Shown: one piece after another, positions 34,360-42,529 of the stretch
How positions within the stretch are numbered: the stretch's first letter is position 1
Layout: each line of letters opens with the position of its first letter
NCBI GenBank assembly: GCA_963701675.1
Contig: OY969623.1
Span: 5,270,001 to 5,334,000, forward strand
DNA length: 64,000 nucleotides
DNA from: G963701675 sp963701675
GTDB lineage: Bacteria > Planctomycetota > Planctomycetia > Gemmatales > Gemmataceae
Direction of reading: 5' to 3'
The notes under the pieces: generated by a model
Database searches by the model: none
What the model saw: only the letters and a program-made list of their open reading frames with translations
Told to the model about the DNA's origin: nothing
Position numbers and translations under genes: made by a program

Positions 34360-34890
34360 ATGGAAGACCCGTTTCGCATCTACCGCGCCAACCATGAACC
34401 TGCGGTGGTCCACGCCCTGGCAGAGGTGTTGTTGGACTGCGTGGAAGGCGGCGCCTCCGTTGGTTTCATGCACCCGCTGCCACATTCCAAGGCGGTGGCG
34501 TTCTGGGAGAAAACGTTAGCCAGTGCAGCGCGCGGCGAGCGGATTGTGCTGGTGGCCGAAGACGCGGAATCCAAAACTATCGTGGGCACGGTACAGATCG
34601 TGTTGGACATGCCGGACAATCAACCGCACCGTGCGGATGTAGCAAAGATGCAGGTGCACCGCCGAGCCCGCCGCCGTGGTCTTGGCGCTGCATTGGTCCG
34701 GGCCGCCGAAGCCTCGGCACGCGAAGCGGGCAAAACGCTACTGGTACTGGATACTGTCACCGGAAGCGATGCCGAGCGGCTGTATGCCCGTCTGGGCTGG
34801 CAACGTTGCGGCGTCATTCCCGGTTATGCACTGTGGCCGCAGGGCGGACTGTGCGACACGACCATCTTCTATCGAGTACTAGCCGACTGA
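34360..34890 (+). CDS. GNAT family N-acetyltransferase
   Basis: 176 residues. The acetyl-CoA loop is RRARRRGLGAALVRAAEASA (motif A), preceded by strand VAKMQVH and followed by LLVLDTVTGSDAERLYARLGW. Length and order match small GNAT acetyltransferases, which move acetyl groups to amines such as amino acids, antibiotics or ribosomal proteins. The substrate is not evident. It converges with the MlaE-type gene 9 bases away. Confidence 0.85.
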   Translation: MEDPFRIYRANHEPAVVHALAEVLLDCVEGGASVGFMHPLPHSKAVAFWEKTLASAARGERIVLVAEDAESKTIVGTVQIVLDMPDNQPHRADVAKMQVHRRARRRGLGAALVRAAEASAREAGKTLLVLDTVTGSDAERLYARLGWQRCGVIPGYALWPQGGLCDTTIFYRVLAD

Positions 34891-34899
34891 TCCGGATGC

Positions 34900-35658
34900 C
34901 TAACCGAAGACTTGAATCACTCGCACCAACAAGACGTCGGAGATCACCACGAGAAATGTGGACCACACTACACCACGGGTGGCGGATCGTCCCACGCCTT
35001 CGGTGCCGCCTTCCGCGGTCATGCCGACGTAGCATCCCGTGACCGCAATCAAGAAACCGAACACGGTCGTCTTGAGCGTTGCGGTGATGACATCGCGAAC
35101 TCGGAGATCGCGTAGCGCTGCGTTGGCGTATTCCCGCCACGACATGTTGCCGCCGAGTAGCTCGGCGAAAAAACTCCCGGCGATGGCCAGGACGGCAATG
35201 GTTACCGTCAGAAACGGCAACGCCGCCACGCACGCCAGGACACGCGGGCCGATCAAGGTCCGCATCGGCGATTGACCCATGACTTCCAGCGCATCGAGTT
35301 GCTCCGTCAGCTTCATGGAGCTCAGTTCGGCGCTAAGGCTGGCGCCCGAACGACCAGCCACAATGAAGCCGGCCCCCAGGGGCGCAAATTCCAAAACGAC
35401 CGCGAGCGCCAAATACTCCGGCAAAAGCGAAACGTAGCCCGAGCCAAGCCGGACGAGAACACCGTGCATGTGCATCCAAATGACAGCTCCAAGCGAGAGC
35501 CCGACAACCACGGCAAGTGGCAAGGCGCCGACGTAGATGAGGTAAAACTGTCTGACGAACTCCGACGGCCTCCGCACGGACCCAAGCGCGGCCCGAAGCG
35601 ATTGTGCGGCGAAGTGCACATATCGACCGAAGGATTCCAGTCTGTCGATGAACAACAT
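34900..35658 (-). CDS. MlaE-family ABC transporter permease
   Basis: 252 residues with five to six helices and the MlaE signature region LEFAPLGAGFIVAGRSGASLSAELSSMKLTEQ (quoted in part; starts at LEFAPLGAGF), then MGQSPMRTLIGPRVLA. MlaE permeases move phospholipids between inner and outer membranes. No MlaF ATPase or MlaD gene is adjacent here, so partners must be elsewhere. ATG 35658 is used because the longer frame would add a charged non-family leader. Confidence 0.85.
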   Translation of the reverse strand: MLFIDRLESFGRYVHFAAQSLRAALGSVRRPSEFVRQFYLIYVGALPLAVVVGLSLGAVIWMHMHGVLVRLGSGYVSLLPEYLALAVVLEFAPLGAGFIVAGRSGASLSAELSSMKLTEQLDALEVMGQSPMRTLIGPRVLACVAALPFLTVTIAVLAIAGSFFAELLGGNMSWREYANAALRDLRVRDVITATLKTTVFGFLIAVTGCYVGMTAEGGTEGVGRSATRGVVWSTFLVVISDVLLVRVIQVFG

Positions 35659-35698
35659 GCGCAACGGAAAGGACTTTCGAAGTATCGGCCTCGCTTGA

Positions 35699-36358
35699 CT
35701 ACCTCTTCCGTGAAGTCCACGTCCAGTGTCTATCCGTCGTTTGCTGGACGTCGGCGGAATCGAAGCCAAGCGTAGATACCAATCGGCGGATTTCGTCCAG
35801 ACTCAACGCGGCATGGAGGGAAGCGGCAAACATCTTTTGCTGATGTGCGTTGGCGTCTCCCGCATAAGTGGTCACTAGTTCCTCAAGTCGTGCTTCGCTA
35901 TCCGGGCGTAAGAGATCTCGAACGAACAGTGTGCCGGTCGACTTGCCCACCCGCACCATCTCCGCCAGCACCCCGCCCGGCGACGGAATATGGTGAACGA
36001 TGCTATTGGAGATGACGGCCGCGAAGTGACCGTCGCCGAACGGCAATCCTTTCGCATCGACGAGCTTCAATTGAATTCGATCCTTGAAACCCGAGCGCAC
36101 GACGTTTTGTTGTGCGACGGCGAGCATGTGTTGGGCAAGGTCGATCGCGACGATTTTCGCGGTCGGGGATTGACGGCAAAGTTCTACGGGAATCTGAGCG
36201 GTGCCCGTGCCTACGTCGAGTATTGGAAGACCACCGTCCCAGACGGCGAGAAAGTCCTGAACGAAAACGCGGTTGACCGCAGAATGGTCCATCGCGTCGT
36301 AGTCGTGCGCCTCCTCCGAAGAATCCATTACTTCCGGTTCGAGGACGCGAGGTATCAT
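35699..36358 (-). CDS. Class I SAM-dependent methyltransferase
   Basis: 219 residues. Motif I ILDVGTGTAQIPVEL, Asp of motif II in VAIDLAQHML, motif III region DAKGLPFGDGHFAAVISNSI and HHIPSPGGVLAEMVRV are typical of UbiE/type-11 methyltransferases. Substrate unknown. ATG 36358 has no ribosome site; ATG 36328 with GGAA nearby is an alternative. It is 40 bases upstream of the MlaE-like gene on the same strand. Confidence 0.82.
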   Translation of the reverse strand: MIPRVLEPEVMDSSEEAHDYDAMDHSAVNRVFVQDFLAVWDGGLPILDVGTGTAQIPVELCRQSPTAKIVAIDLAQHMLAVAQQNVVRSGFKDRIQLKLVDAKGLPFGDGHFAAVISNSIVHHIPSPGGVLAEMVRVGKSTGTLFVRDLLRPDSEARLEELVTTYAGDANAHQQKMFAASLHAALSLDEIRRLVSTLGFDSADVQQTTDRHWTWTSRKR

Positions 36359-36452
36359 GCGTGTGATTTAGACAGCGGCCAGGTCGGGTTCGCGCTGGGT
36401 CGTCGGCGGGTTGCACCGCGCACGGCGCTCCGCCTTGAAATACTGGAGCAGG

Positions 36453-36761
36453 TCAGCGCAGCTCCAACGCATGAGGCCCACCCGCATCCCATGCCCGTAT
36501 GACGTGGGACGTCGCCGGGTTAAGCCTGGCAACCTGGTGCATCCAACTAATGCCGGCTTCTGCAGTCAAGTGTGCGGTTTCGGGGTGATGCCAGGCGATC
36601 TGCGTCGCCAGGCATCCCATCGGCACGGCGCGCGTGAAGCAACCATGCACCAGCAACGGGCTGTCTTTTGTGAGAAGTTCAATCAGGCGATCGAGACCCG
36701 CATCGGTAACGTTTGGAAGCCAGTGGCTACGTAATTCGCGAACGGATTCCGGCGAAAGCAT
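36453..36761 (-). CDS. Small conserved-looking hypothetical protein
   Basis: 102 residues, soluble and helical, with HGCFTRAVPMGCLATQIAWH and CysHis-containing segments. A strong AGGAG site 7 bases before ATG 36761 supports it. I do not recognise the family. It lies upstream of the methyltransferase on the same strand. Confidence 0.55.
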   Translation of the reverse strand: MLSPESVRELRSHWLPNVTDAGLDRLIELLTKDSPLLVHGCFTRAVPMGCLATQIAWHHPETAHLTAEAGISWMHQVARLNPATSHVIRAWDAGGPHALELR

Positions 36762-36970
36762 GATCGGACTCCTAAAGAGTGACTGAAGCCCGGCCGCACG
36801 ACTCCTACCGGTAGGCCGACGAAAATGGGAGCGCTATTATAGCCCGCTCGGAACCCCGTTGGCAGTTCAAAATCCGTGTACCGGAGAAAAACTGGATGCG
36901 ACTCGTAAGTTGCTAATTCTTATTGCTTTAGGGAAAGGGTCAGCGTAGTTGTGCCAGCCCCTGTGCAAAC

Positions 36971-37006
36971 AAAAACCCCGCCGTCCGCGGGAGCGAATCG
37001 GCGGGG
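36971..37006 (-). terminator. GC-rich hairpin with T-run on the minus strand
   Basis: An 8-bp stem (36976-36983 with 36999-37006) has a 15-nt loop and is followed on the minus strand by TTTTT (36975-36971). No minus-strand gene feeds into it from the right, so it may be a leader hairpin of the plus-strand gene at 37212 or a relic. Apart from this hairpin and the promoter candidate at 37108, the 36762-37211 gap holds nothing I can identify. Confidence 0.35.
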
Positions 37007-37107
37007 CCGGAACAGAGAAGAGGCCGTACTTGGGGGAACTTAACCCACCATTCCGACTTTGTCAATCTTTTTTTCGCAATTAAGCCACCCTGAACTACCG
37101 AGTCGAC

Positions 37108-37137
37108 TTCAACGTATTTGCCGTCTGATGTTATACT
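37108..37137 (+). promoter_or_regulatory. Candidate sigma-70 promoter of the thioredoxin-like selenoprotein gene
   Basis: TTCAAC at 37108-37113 and TATACT at 37132-37137 are spaced by 18 bases and lie about 75 bases before the ATG at 37212. Identified by eye only. Confidence 0.35.
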
Positions 37138-37211
37138 TGCTTGCCCACTTATCGCGCTGCCGCGACCCCTGCGGCGTCTGGCATTTGTCCAATCAAGAAA
37201 GGAACGATTCC

Positions 37212-38387
37212 ATGCATGCGCGCGTCGGATTGATTGCAGCTGTCGGTATCGGCGCCCTCACCACCGTGCTCGTTCGAGCCAACGAAACGAACAAAACCAC
37301 CCCCGAAGAAATGTCCAAGCTGAGCTCCAAAATACGGTCAGTCGATACGCCCGGCTGGGCCAAGATCCCGTGGGTCGGGTCACTGGTTGAGGCCAGAAAG
37401 CTCAGTAAACAAGAAAACGCTCCGATCTTCCTGTTCGTCCACGACGGGAATATCTCCACGGGTCGGTGCTGAGGCGGCGCCCAGCGGATGAGAACGAGTT
37501 CGTTCTCGAACGCGGAAGTCGTGTCAACCGTTAGCCAGTATTTCGTTCCTGTGTGGTTGTCCAATGATGATTACGGCCAGGCCAAGAAACCTCAGGCCGA
37601 GCGCGATGAATTGACCCGTATCAAACAGATCACGACGAAAAAGAAGTTGGTCAATGGTGATGTCAATGTGTTTCTGGTTGATCCAGAAGGCGATGTGATT
37701 GACACGTTGATCGTGGCCAAGGCGATGGAACCGCAGAATCTGCTGCCATTACTAAAGAAGGTGGTCACGGAAAAAGGCCTGAAAAATCGCGATCCTGCGT
37801 CGGTAACTGCAAGCGCCGCGCCGTCTGTGGCTGTGCCCGCGTCCACACAACCAGGAGGAATCTTACTTCATGTGTTCACCCGCTATCTCCCGCCCGGAGA
37901 ACAGGGTAACACGGATGATTTCGTTGAATTGACAACGGAGGATTATTCCAGCCTTGTCCCGCGTGCCGAGGCGAAAGTCGGCGACGTTTGGGATATCGCC
38001 AAGGCCGTCACCGACAAGGTGTTTCCCTTCTGCTTCCCGGCTGTCTGCCATTACGACGCCAAGGCCAGCAAGATCAAGGATGCCAATCTCAAAGCGACGG
38101 TGACGGCGGTCACATCTAGCGAGGTTCAAATCACCCTAACGGGTAACCTGGACATGGATCATAGCCGGGACGGCAACATCGACGGCCGCGTTACGGCGAA
38201 GCTTCTCGGTCTAGTGCGCTACGACACCACTAAGAAGTCGATCACGTCGATTCAGATAGCGTCGCAAGACGCTGAATACGTGTGGCACTGGCAAGGAAAA
38301 CCGAGTCGTTACCGCATCGCTTTCGTGATTGATAGCGCACTGCCGCAGCTCGGCGCAGGCCGGGTTGAAGCGAAGCGCGCTTCATAG
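37212..38387 (+). CDS. Secreted thioredoxin-like protein, probable selenoprotein (Cys-UGA pair at codons 86-87)
   Basis: About 390 residues when UGA 37470-37472 is read through. ATG 37212 has AAAGGA 8 bases upstream; an N-terminal hydrophobic stretch (VGLIAAVGIGALTTVLV) suggests export. The first domain resembles thioredoxin folds: APIFLFVHDGNISTGRC, then UGA, then GGAQRMRTSSFSNAEVV and YFVPVWLSND, and later VFLVDPEGDVIDTL. The UGA directly follows a Cys where thioredoxin-like proteins keep redox Cys residues, and the frame is unbroken on both sides. A second domain (from about 210) with a CFPAVCHYDAKAS segment is unrecognised. A terminator follows at 38413. Confidence 0.75.
37470..37508 (+). 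promoter_or_regulatory. UGA-Sec codon and candidate bacterial SECIS hairpin
   Basis: UGA is at 37470-37472. A perfect 7-bp stem (37490-37496, GAGAACG, with 37501-37507) capped by the tetraloop AGTT begins 18 bases after the UGA. Distance and small G/U-containing loop fit bacterial SECIS elements, which lie immediately 3' of the Sec codon within the coding region. Not tested by folding software. Confidence 0.5.
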
Positions 38388-38412
38388 ATAACGTTGGGTA
38401 ATAACCATGTGA

Positions 38413-38439
38413 AAAGGGCAGGCCACCGGCCTGCCCTTT
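38413..38439 (+). terminator. Intrinsic terminator after the thioredoxin-like gene
   Basis: A 12-bp perfect stem (38413-38424 with 38428-38439) with a 3-nt loop whose 3' arm ends in TTT and leads into a pyrimidine-rich run. It starts 25 bases past the stop codon at 38387. Confidence 0.75.
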
Positions 38440-38616
38440 CCTCTTCTCTTCCGGCCCCGCGAACACCTCTTCTAACTGTTCTGAAGCCGAGCCTCTCTAC
38501 CGTTCCACAAAATAGCTAAACATCGAACAACGCAGCGCAGCCGAAGTTTCGGCCGATGAGAAGAATTTATTAAGAAATAATGAGAATTTGTGGTTGGACG
38601 GGGATGTGAATTGAGT

Positions 38617-38646
38617 GGTTAGCGGCGATGAGGATCGCCGCTAACC
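38617..38646 (-). terminator. Strong hairpin downstream of the TIGR03000-type gene
   Basis: A perfect 13-bp stem (38617-38629 with 38634-38646), loop GAGG, extended by three more pairs after a one-base bulge. It lies 30 bases past the stop of the minus-strand gene at 38677. No long U-run. Bases 38440-38616 hold no visible gene. Confidence 0.55.
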
Positions 38647-38676
38647 CACTAAGGAATATAGGTTTAAGACCTATGT

Positions 38677-39594
38677 CTATCGTTTCGCGCTGACAGTCTC
38701 TACCAAGTCGCCGAACGCGACATTTACCTCTTTGCCGGCCTCTACGACTACGCGTTTGTCTTCCGATTGAGTCTTGCCGTCACGGACGACCACGGCCTTG
38801 AAAACGTAGTAGAACGACTTGCCTGGTTCGAGGTTTGGCGTCTCGAACGTCTGGTTTCCGCCGGTGGTGTTGCGGATCGCACCGTCGACAAAGAGCTTAG
38901 CGTCCTCCGGCAGATCAACAATAACACGGGCGGGCGCTGCCTTATTAGTTCGAGCCACGGCCGGAGCATTCAGGTCGAACTCGACACGCGACGAATGGCC
39001 GGCGCGAACGACGAGGCGTTGCGCATCCTGAGCCAATACGCCATTGCGAAGCGCCTGGGACTGAACGATGTAGTAATAGTCCCGGTCGGGCTGTAGTTCG
39101 GGAGTGAAGAGCGCGGCCGACCCATTCCTGACATCGATCGGCCGACCGTCAACGATGAGTCGAGCATCCGGCGCCATCTGCACGATGACTTGTGCCTTGT
39201 TGCCGAGGTTGGTTTCTCTCTTTGGTTGACCCGGTGCATCTTTCACGTCCCTGGGCAGCGGCGCCGTTTCGCGAGCAGGCGTTGGTGAAACCATGACTCC
39301 GCCGTATCCGCCCCAGCAGCCATGACAACCGTAGCTGACACCCCAGCAGCCGCCGTAGCAACCATGGCAGCCATAGCTCGCGCCCCAGCCGCCGTAGCAA
39401 CCGTGGCAGCCATAGCTCGCGCCCCAGCCGCCGTAGCAACCGTGGCAGCCATAACATCCATGACATCCGCCCCAGCAGCCGTGGGAGGTTGCCCTCCAGC
39501 CGTGACAGCCATAGCAACCGTGACAGCTTCGATGACCCCATTCCGGCGCGACGCCGCCGGCCGTTACCACTGTCGCGAGAATGATGCTATACAT
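38677..39594 (-). CDS. Cys/His/Gly-rich secreted protein with two TIGR03000-type domains
   Basis: About 305 residues. A short hydrophobic start (MYSIILATVVTAGGVAPEW) leads into ~85 residues built from repeats such as CHGCYGGWGASYG, extremely rich in Cys, Gly, Tyr, His and Trp. Two copies of a planctomycete domain follow (VIVQMAPDARLIVDGRPID... and VIVDLPEDAKLFVDGAIRN...), each with the F-x-P-x-L-x-P-x-x-x-Y-Y-Y pattern of TIGR03000. ATG 39594 has GGAGG 9 bases upstream. The Cys/His run might bind metal or cross-link at the cell surface; that is inference. Confidence 0.82.
   Translation of the reverse strand: MYSIILATVVTAGGVAPEWGHRSCHGCYGCHGWRATSHGCWGGCHGCYGCHGCYGGWGASYGCHGCYGGWGASYGCHGCYGGCWGVSYGCHGCWGGYGGVMVSPTPARETAPLPRDVKDAPGQPKRETNLGNKAQVIVQMAPDARLIVDGRPIDVRNGSAALFTPELQPDRDYYYIVQSQALRNGVLAQDAQRLVVRAGHSSRVEFDLNAPAVARTNKAAPARVIVDLPEDAKLFVDGAIRNTTGGNQTFETPNLEPGKSFYYVFKAVVVRDGKTQSEDKRVVVEAGKEVNVAFGDLVETVSAKR
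39371..39448 (-). repeat. Tandem 39-bp repeat encoding CHGCYGGWGASYG
   Basis: Two exact 39-bp copies (39371-39409 and 39410-39448) with diverged partial copies on both sides. Each encodes 13 residues, so copy-number changes would keep the frame. It lies within the Cys/Gly-rich part of the TIGR03000-type gene. Confidence 0.85.
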
Positions 39595-39932
39595 ACAGTT
39601 CAACCTCCAATTGGGACGCGGTGGAAAAAGTTCTATTAATCCTGACGACTAAACGAATCTCATCGTGTGGACACTATGGCAAAGATAGGTTGACAAACTA
39701 AGAAGTGCCGGGCGTTTCGGCAATTTGAGACAGGCAACGAAAAGCAAAGTCTAAGGGACTTTGCCGAGCACGAATGGAAAAACCTGCAAATCCGGAACAC
39801 CTGGATAGGTGCGCGTCCTCGAAGCAATCATTATGACTCGGGTCGCGTGGCCGGTAGCACGTGGATATAATTGGGAAGCGTCGCCCGTCCGCCGACCTTT
39901 TTCATGCCTCGAACTGGAGGTTCTCCAAAATC
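39595..39932. other. Gene-free divergent intergenic region
   Basis: This is the space between the divergent TIGR03000-type and CtpA-type genes. It contains the GGAGG site of the left gene and an AT-richer stretch around 39610-39700 with a TTGACA, but no convincing matching -10. Nothing else recognised. Confidence 0.4.
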
Positions 39933-41315
39933 ATGTCCCGCTGGAATCTAGCCTGGGTGCTTGGAATCGCCGCGGTTGCCGTACTTGGAATTGCCGTGTC
40001 GCAAAGCGCCGCTCTGCGAGATGGCGACCACGATTATGAGTTAGTTCGGCTCATGGTGGATGTACTCGACGAGGTCGACCGAAAGTATGTCCGCGAATTG
40101 GATCCCGAAGCGAAGCGGAAGCTTGTCGAGGACATGATTAACGGCGGACTGGAACGGTTGGACCCGCACTCCGGTTATATCAATCCGAAGAAACTCCGGC
40201 AGTTCACGAAAGAAAGCAAAGGCAAGTTCGGCGGCGTCGGCATTCAAGTGAGCACCGATCCTCGCGGCATCCTTCAAGTGATCAGTCCACTGGTCGGAAC
40301 ACCGGCGTACGAGGCGGGGATCTTGGCGGGCGACCTCATCGTCAAGATTGATGGTAAGTCGACGGACTCAATGACGATTTCCGACGCAGTTGAATTGATC
40401 CAAGGAGAGCCCGGACACAAGGTCACTCTCACCGTCTTTCACGAGGGCACGAAGGAACCGGTCGATCTCGAAATGCGTCGCGCAATCATCGAAGTCCAAA
40501 GTGTGCTGAGCGACGCCCGGAAGCCAGGGCACCCGGAGGAATGGGATTACTTCATCGACAAGGAAAGCAAGATCGCCTACGTACGGTTGGTCAACTTTAG
40601 CGAAACGTCGGCGGATGAACTGAAGAAAACGCTCGCCAAGCTGCAAGAGGATGGAATGCGGGGTCTGATCCTCGATCTTCGCCTCAATCCCGGCGGCCTG
40701 CTCAAATCGGCGGTAGAAGTCAGCAACCTCTTCCTCGATGAAGGCCGAATCGTCAGCACCCGAGGCCGCACCGGTCAGGAAGAAGCGTACGATGCCGACC
40801 CGCGCCGCGTCGCGCTCGGTTCGACTAGCGATTGCCCGATGGTCGTACTGATCAACAAGTTCAGTGCCAGCGCCAGTGAGATCGTGGCGGCAGCGTTGCA
40901 AGATCACAAGCGGGCCGTCGTCATCGGAGAGCGGACATTCGGAAAGGGAAGCGTGCAGACCGTCGTCCGCATGGAGAATGGGGCCAGCGCGATGAAATTA
41001 ACGACGGCGAGCTACGAACGGCCAAGCGGGAAAAACATTCATCGGTTTCCGGACGCCAAGGACACGGATGATTGGGGCGTCAAACCGGACGCTGAGTTCG
41101 ACATCAGCATGAAAGACGACGAGCGGCTCGACTTCATTCTTTACCGCCGCGACCGGGACATCATTCACGGCAAACCGGGCGTTGCATTGCCTCCGCGACC
41201 TAAGACGGAGAAAAAGGACGGCGACAAGGAAAAGAAGCCGTTCGAGGACCGCGTACTTCAAAAAGGTTTGGAACACCTGCGCGACAAGGTGAAAAAAGTA
41301 AGCGCCAGATCGTAA
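39933..41315 (+). CDS. S41 family carboxyl-terminal processing protease (CtpA-like)
   Basis: 460 residues. An N-terminal signal anchor (WVLGIAAVAVLGIAVSQ), helical region (YVRELDPEAKRKLVEDMING), PDZ domain (FGGVGIQVSTDPRGILQV... GILAGDLIVKIDG), and the S41 catalytic core with the Ser in NKFSASASEIVAAAL and the Lys in ERTFGKGSVQTV, the Ser/Lys dyad of CtpA proteases. They trim or degrade periplasmic proteins from the C-terminus. ATG 39933 is chosen because it begins the signal; GGAGG lies 12 bases upstream. Confidence 0.93.
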   Translation: MSRWNLAWVLGIAAVAVLGIAVSQSAALRDGDHDYELVRLMVDVLDEVDRKYVRELDPEAKRKLVEDMINGGLERLDPHSGYINPKKLRQFTKESKGKFGGVGIQVSTDPRGILQVISPLVGTPAYEAGILAGDLIVKIDGKSTDSMTISDAVELIQGEPGHKVTLTVFHEGTKEPVDLEMRRAIIEVQSVLSDARKPGHPEEWDYFIDKESKIAYVRLVNFSETSADELKKTLAKLQEDGMRGLILDLRLNPGGLLKSAVEVSNLFLDEGRIVSTRGRTGQEEAYDADPRRVALGSTSDCPMVVLINKFSASASEIVAAALQDHKRAVVIGERTFGKGSVQTVVRMENGASAMKLTTASYERPSGKNIHRFPDAKDTDDWGVKPDAEFDISMKDDERLDFILYRRDRDIIHGKPGVALPPRPKTEKKDGDKEKKPFEDRVLQKGLEHLRDKVKKVSARS

Positions 41316-41336
41316 AAAACTGAATTCCATCCAATT

Positions 41337-41389
41337 GAGCCGGAAGCGTGAGCGACGACTTTTGAAATCGTCGCTAACGCTTCCGGCTC
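41337..41389. terminator. Bidirectional terminator between CtpA-like and DUF1559 genes
   Basis: A long imperfect palindrome: 13 bp (41337-41349 with 41377-41389), one mismatch, then 8 bp more around a 9-nt loop. It lies between the stops of two convergent genes, 22 bases past one and 6 bases before the other, so it can serve both. Confidence 0.75.
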
Positions 41390-41394
41390 TGCGC

Positions 41395-42447
41395 TTAGTA
41401 CGAACCCGCCGTCACTGGTTCGCCACCGGCGTAGGTCGATAAGGCACGATAGATCGCCGGCGGGATGTTGGAGTTGATGAACTGGACGCTGCCGTCGCAG
41501 AAAAGAAAGTTACACCCGCTGGTATGGGCGCTACGGAACCCACCGATCCAATCTTTGCCCGCGGCGTTATCCCCAACATGATCGCCGCTGGCAACGGTCG
41601 GCGTAGCGGGGCGTCGATTCATCGGCTCGTCACGTGGATTCGGATCTAGTCCATATTGAGCGGTCACGGCGAGCACGGAGCCGTACCACGGATGGCCGGT
41701 GTCTCCCACGCCTGCTGCACTCCACGATTGCTCCAGCACGACCGGCTGACCATTGGTGCCGATGGCCGGTTCGGTCGGGTTATTGAGGTCCCGGACCAGG
41801 TATCCCGGTGACCCGGCCGCCGCGTCACCCATGGCAATCGTGGTGCTGCTTCCATCGGTCATTTCTCCGATGCGGACACCCGATTTCGTTTCCCACGGCT
41901 TTCGAATTCCAAACGGACCGCGCACCGGCACGAGGGTTTTGTGCCAATCGATGATCAAGGCCGCATTGGCGCCGCGGCAAAAAGCGTAATCGCACCCAGC
42001 CGCCACGGGCGGCAACGGCACGCCCCATTCTTGTTCGTGTGGTTTCAAGTCCAACAACCCGGACTCGCGATTGCTTGGGCAAAAGAACATTTTCACCTGG
42101 ATGCCCACGGCCGCATAGTTGGGCTGCGCGAACCACGGCACATTGAAGTTGTACTGCTTGTGCGTATTATCTTGTTCCAGATAGGGAAGGATGAAAGTGA
42201 ATCCTGTAGCATCGGCGTCGGAGATGTTCGGTACGCTACTTGTCATGCCTGGCGGAAAACAACCTTGAGTATCGTGATAGTTGTGGAGGGCCAGGCCAAG
42301 CTGCTTCAGGTTGTTTTGGCAGCGGCTGCGATTGGCGGCTTCGCGCACCTTTTGCACGGCCGGCAGCAAGAGCGCGATCAACACGCCGATTATCGCGATC
42401 ACGACAAGCAATTCGATTAGGGTAAAGCCGCGACGGGAGTACGACAT
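41395..42447 (-). CDS. DUF1559 prepilin-like protein
   Basis: 350 residues. It starts with a type IV pilin-like N-terminus, RRGFTLIELLVVIAIIGVLI, with the G-F cleavage site, followed by the DUF1559 hallmark RCQNNLKQLGLALHNYHD and ends with the H-x9-DG motif region (SGCNFLFCDGSVQFI). DUF1559 is strongly expanded in planctomycetes and probably forms pseudopilin-like exported proteins. ATG 42447 places the prepilin motif at residue 7. Confidence 0.93.
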   Translation of the reverse strand: MSYSRRGFTLIELLVVIAIIGVLIALLLPAVQKVREAANRSRCQNNLKQLGLALHNYHDTQGCFPPGMTSSVPNISDADATGFTFILPYLEQDNTHKQYNFNVPWFAQPNYAAVGIQVKMFFCPSNRESGLLDLKPHEQEWGVPLPPVAAGCDYAFCRGANAALIIDWHKTLVPVRGPFGIRKPWETKSGVRIGEMTDGSSTTIAMGDAAAGSPGYLVRDLNNPTEPAIGTNGQPVVLEQSWSAAGVGDTGHPWYGSVLAVTAQYGLDPNPRDEPMNRRPATPTVASGDHVGDNAAGKDWIGGFRSAHTSGCNFLFCDGSVQFINSNIPPAIYRALSTYAGGEPVTAGSY

Positions 42448-42529
42448 GAGTGACCCTATGCGCACCAACTCTCCCGGCGAAACGACACGCTACATTATAG
42501 CCGACGCATTGCGGAATGCCGGACGACTC

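Noticed and set aside
39371..39448. CRISPR or VNTR locus
   Set aside because: The repeat is coding and keeps the frame of a Cys/Gly-rich protein.
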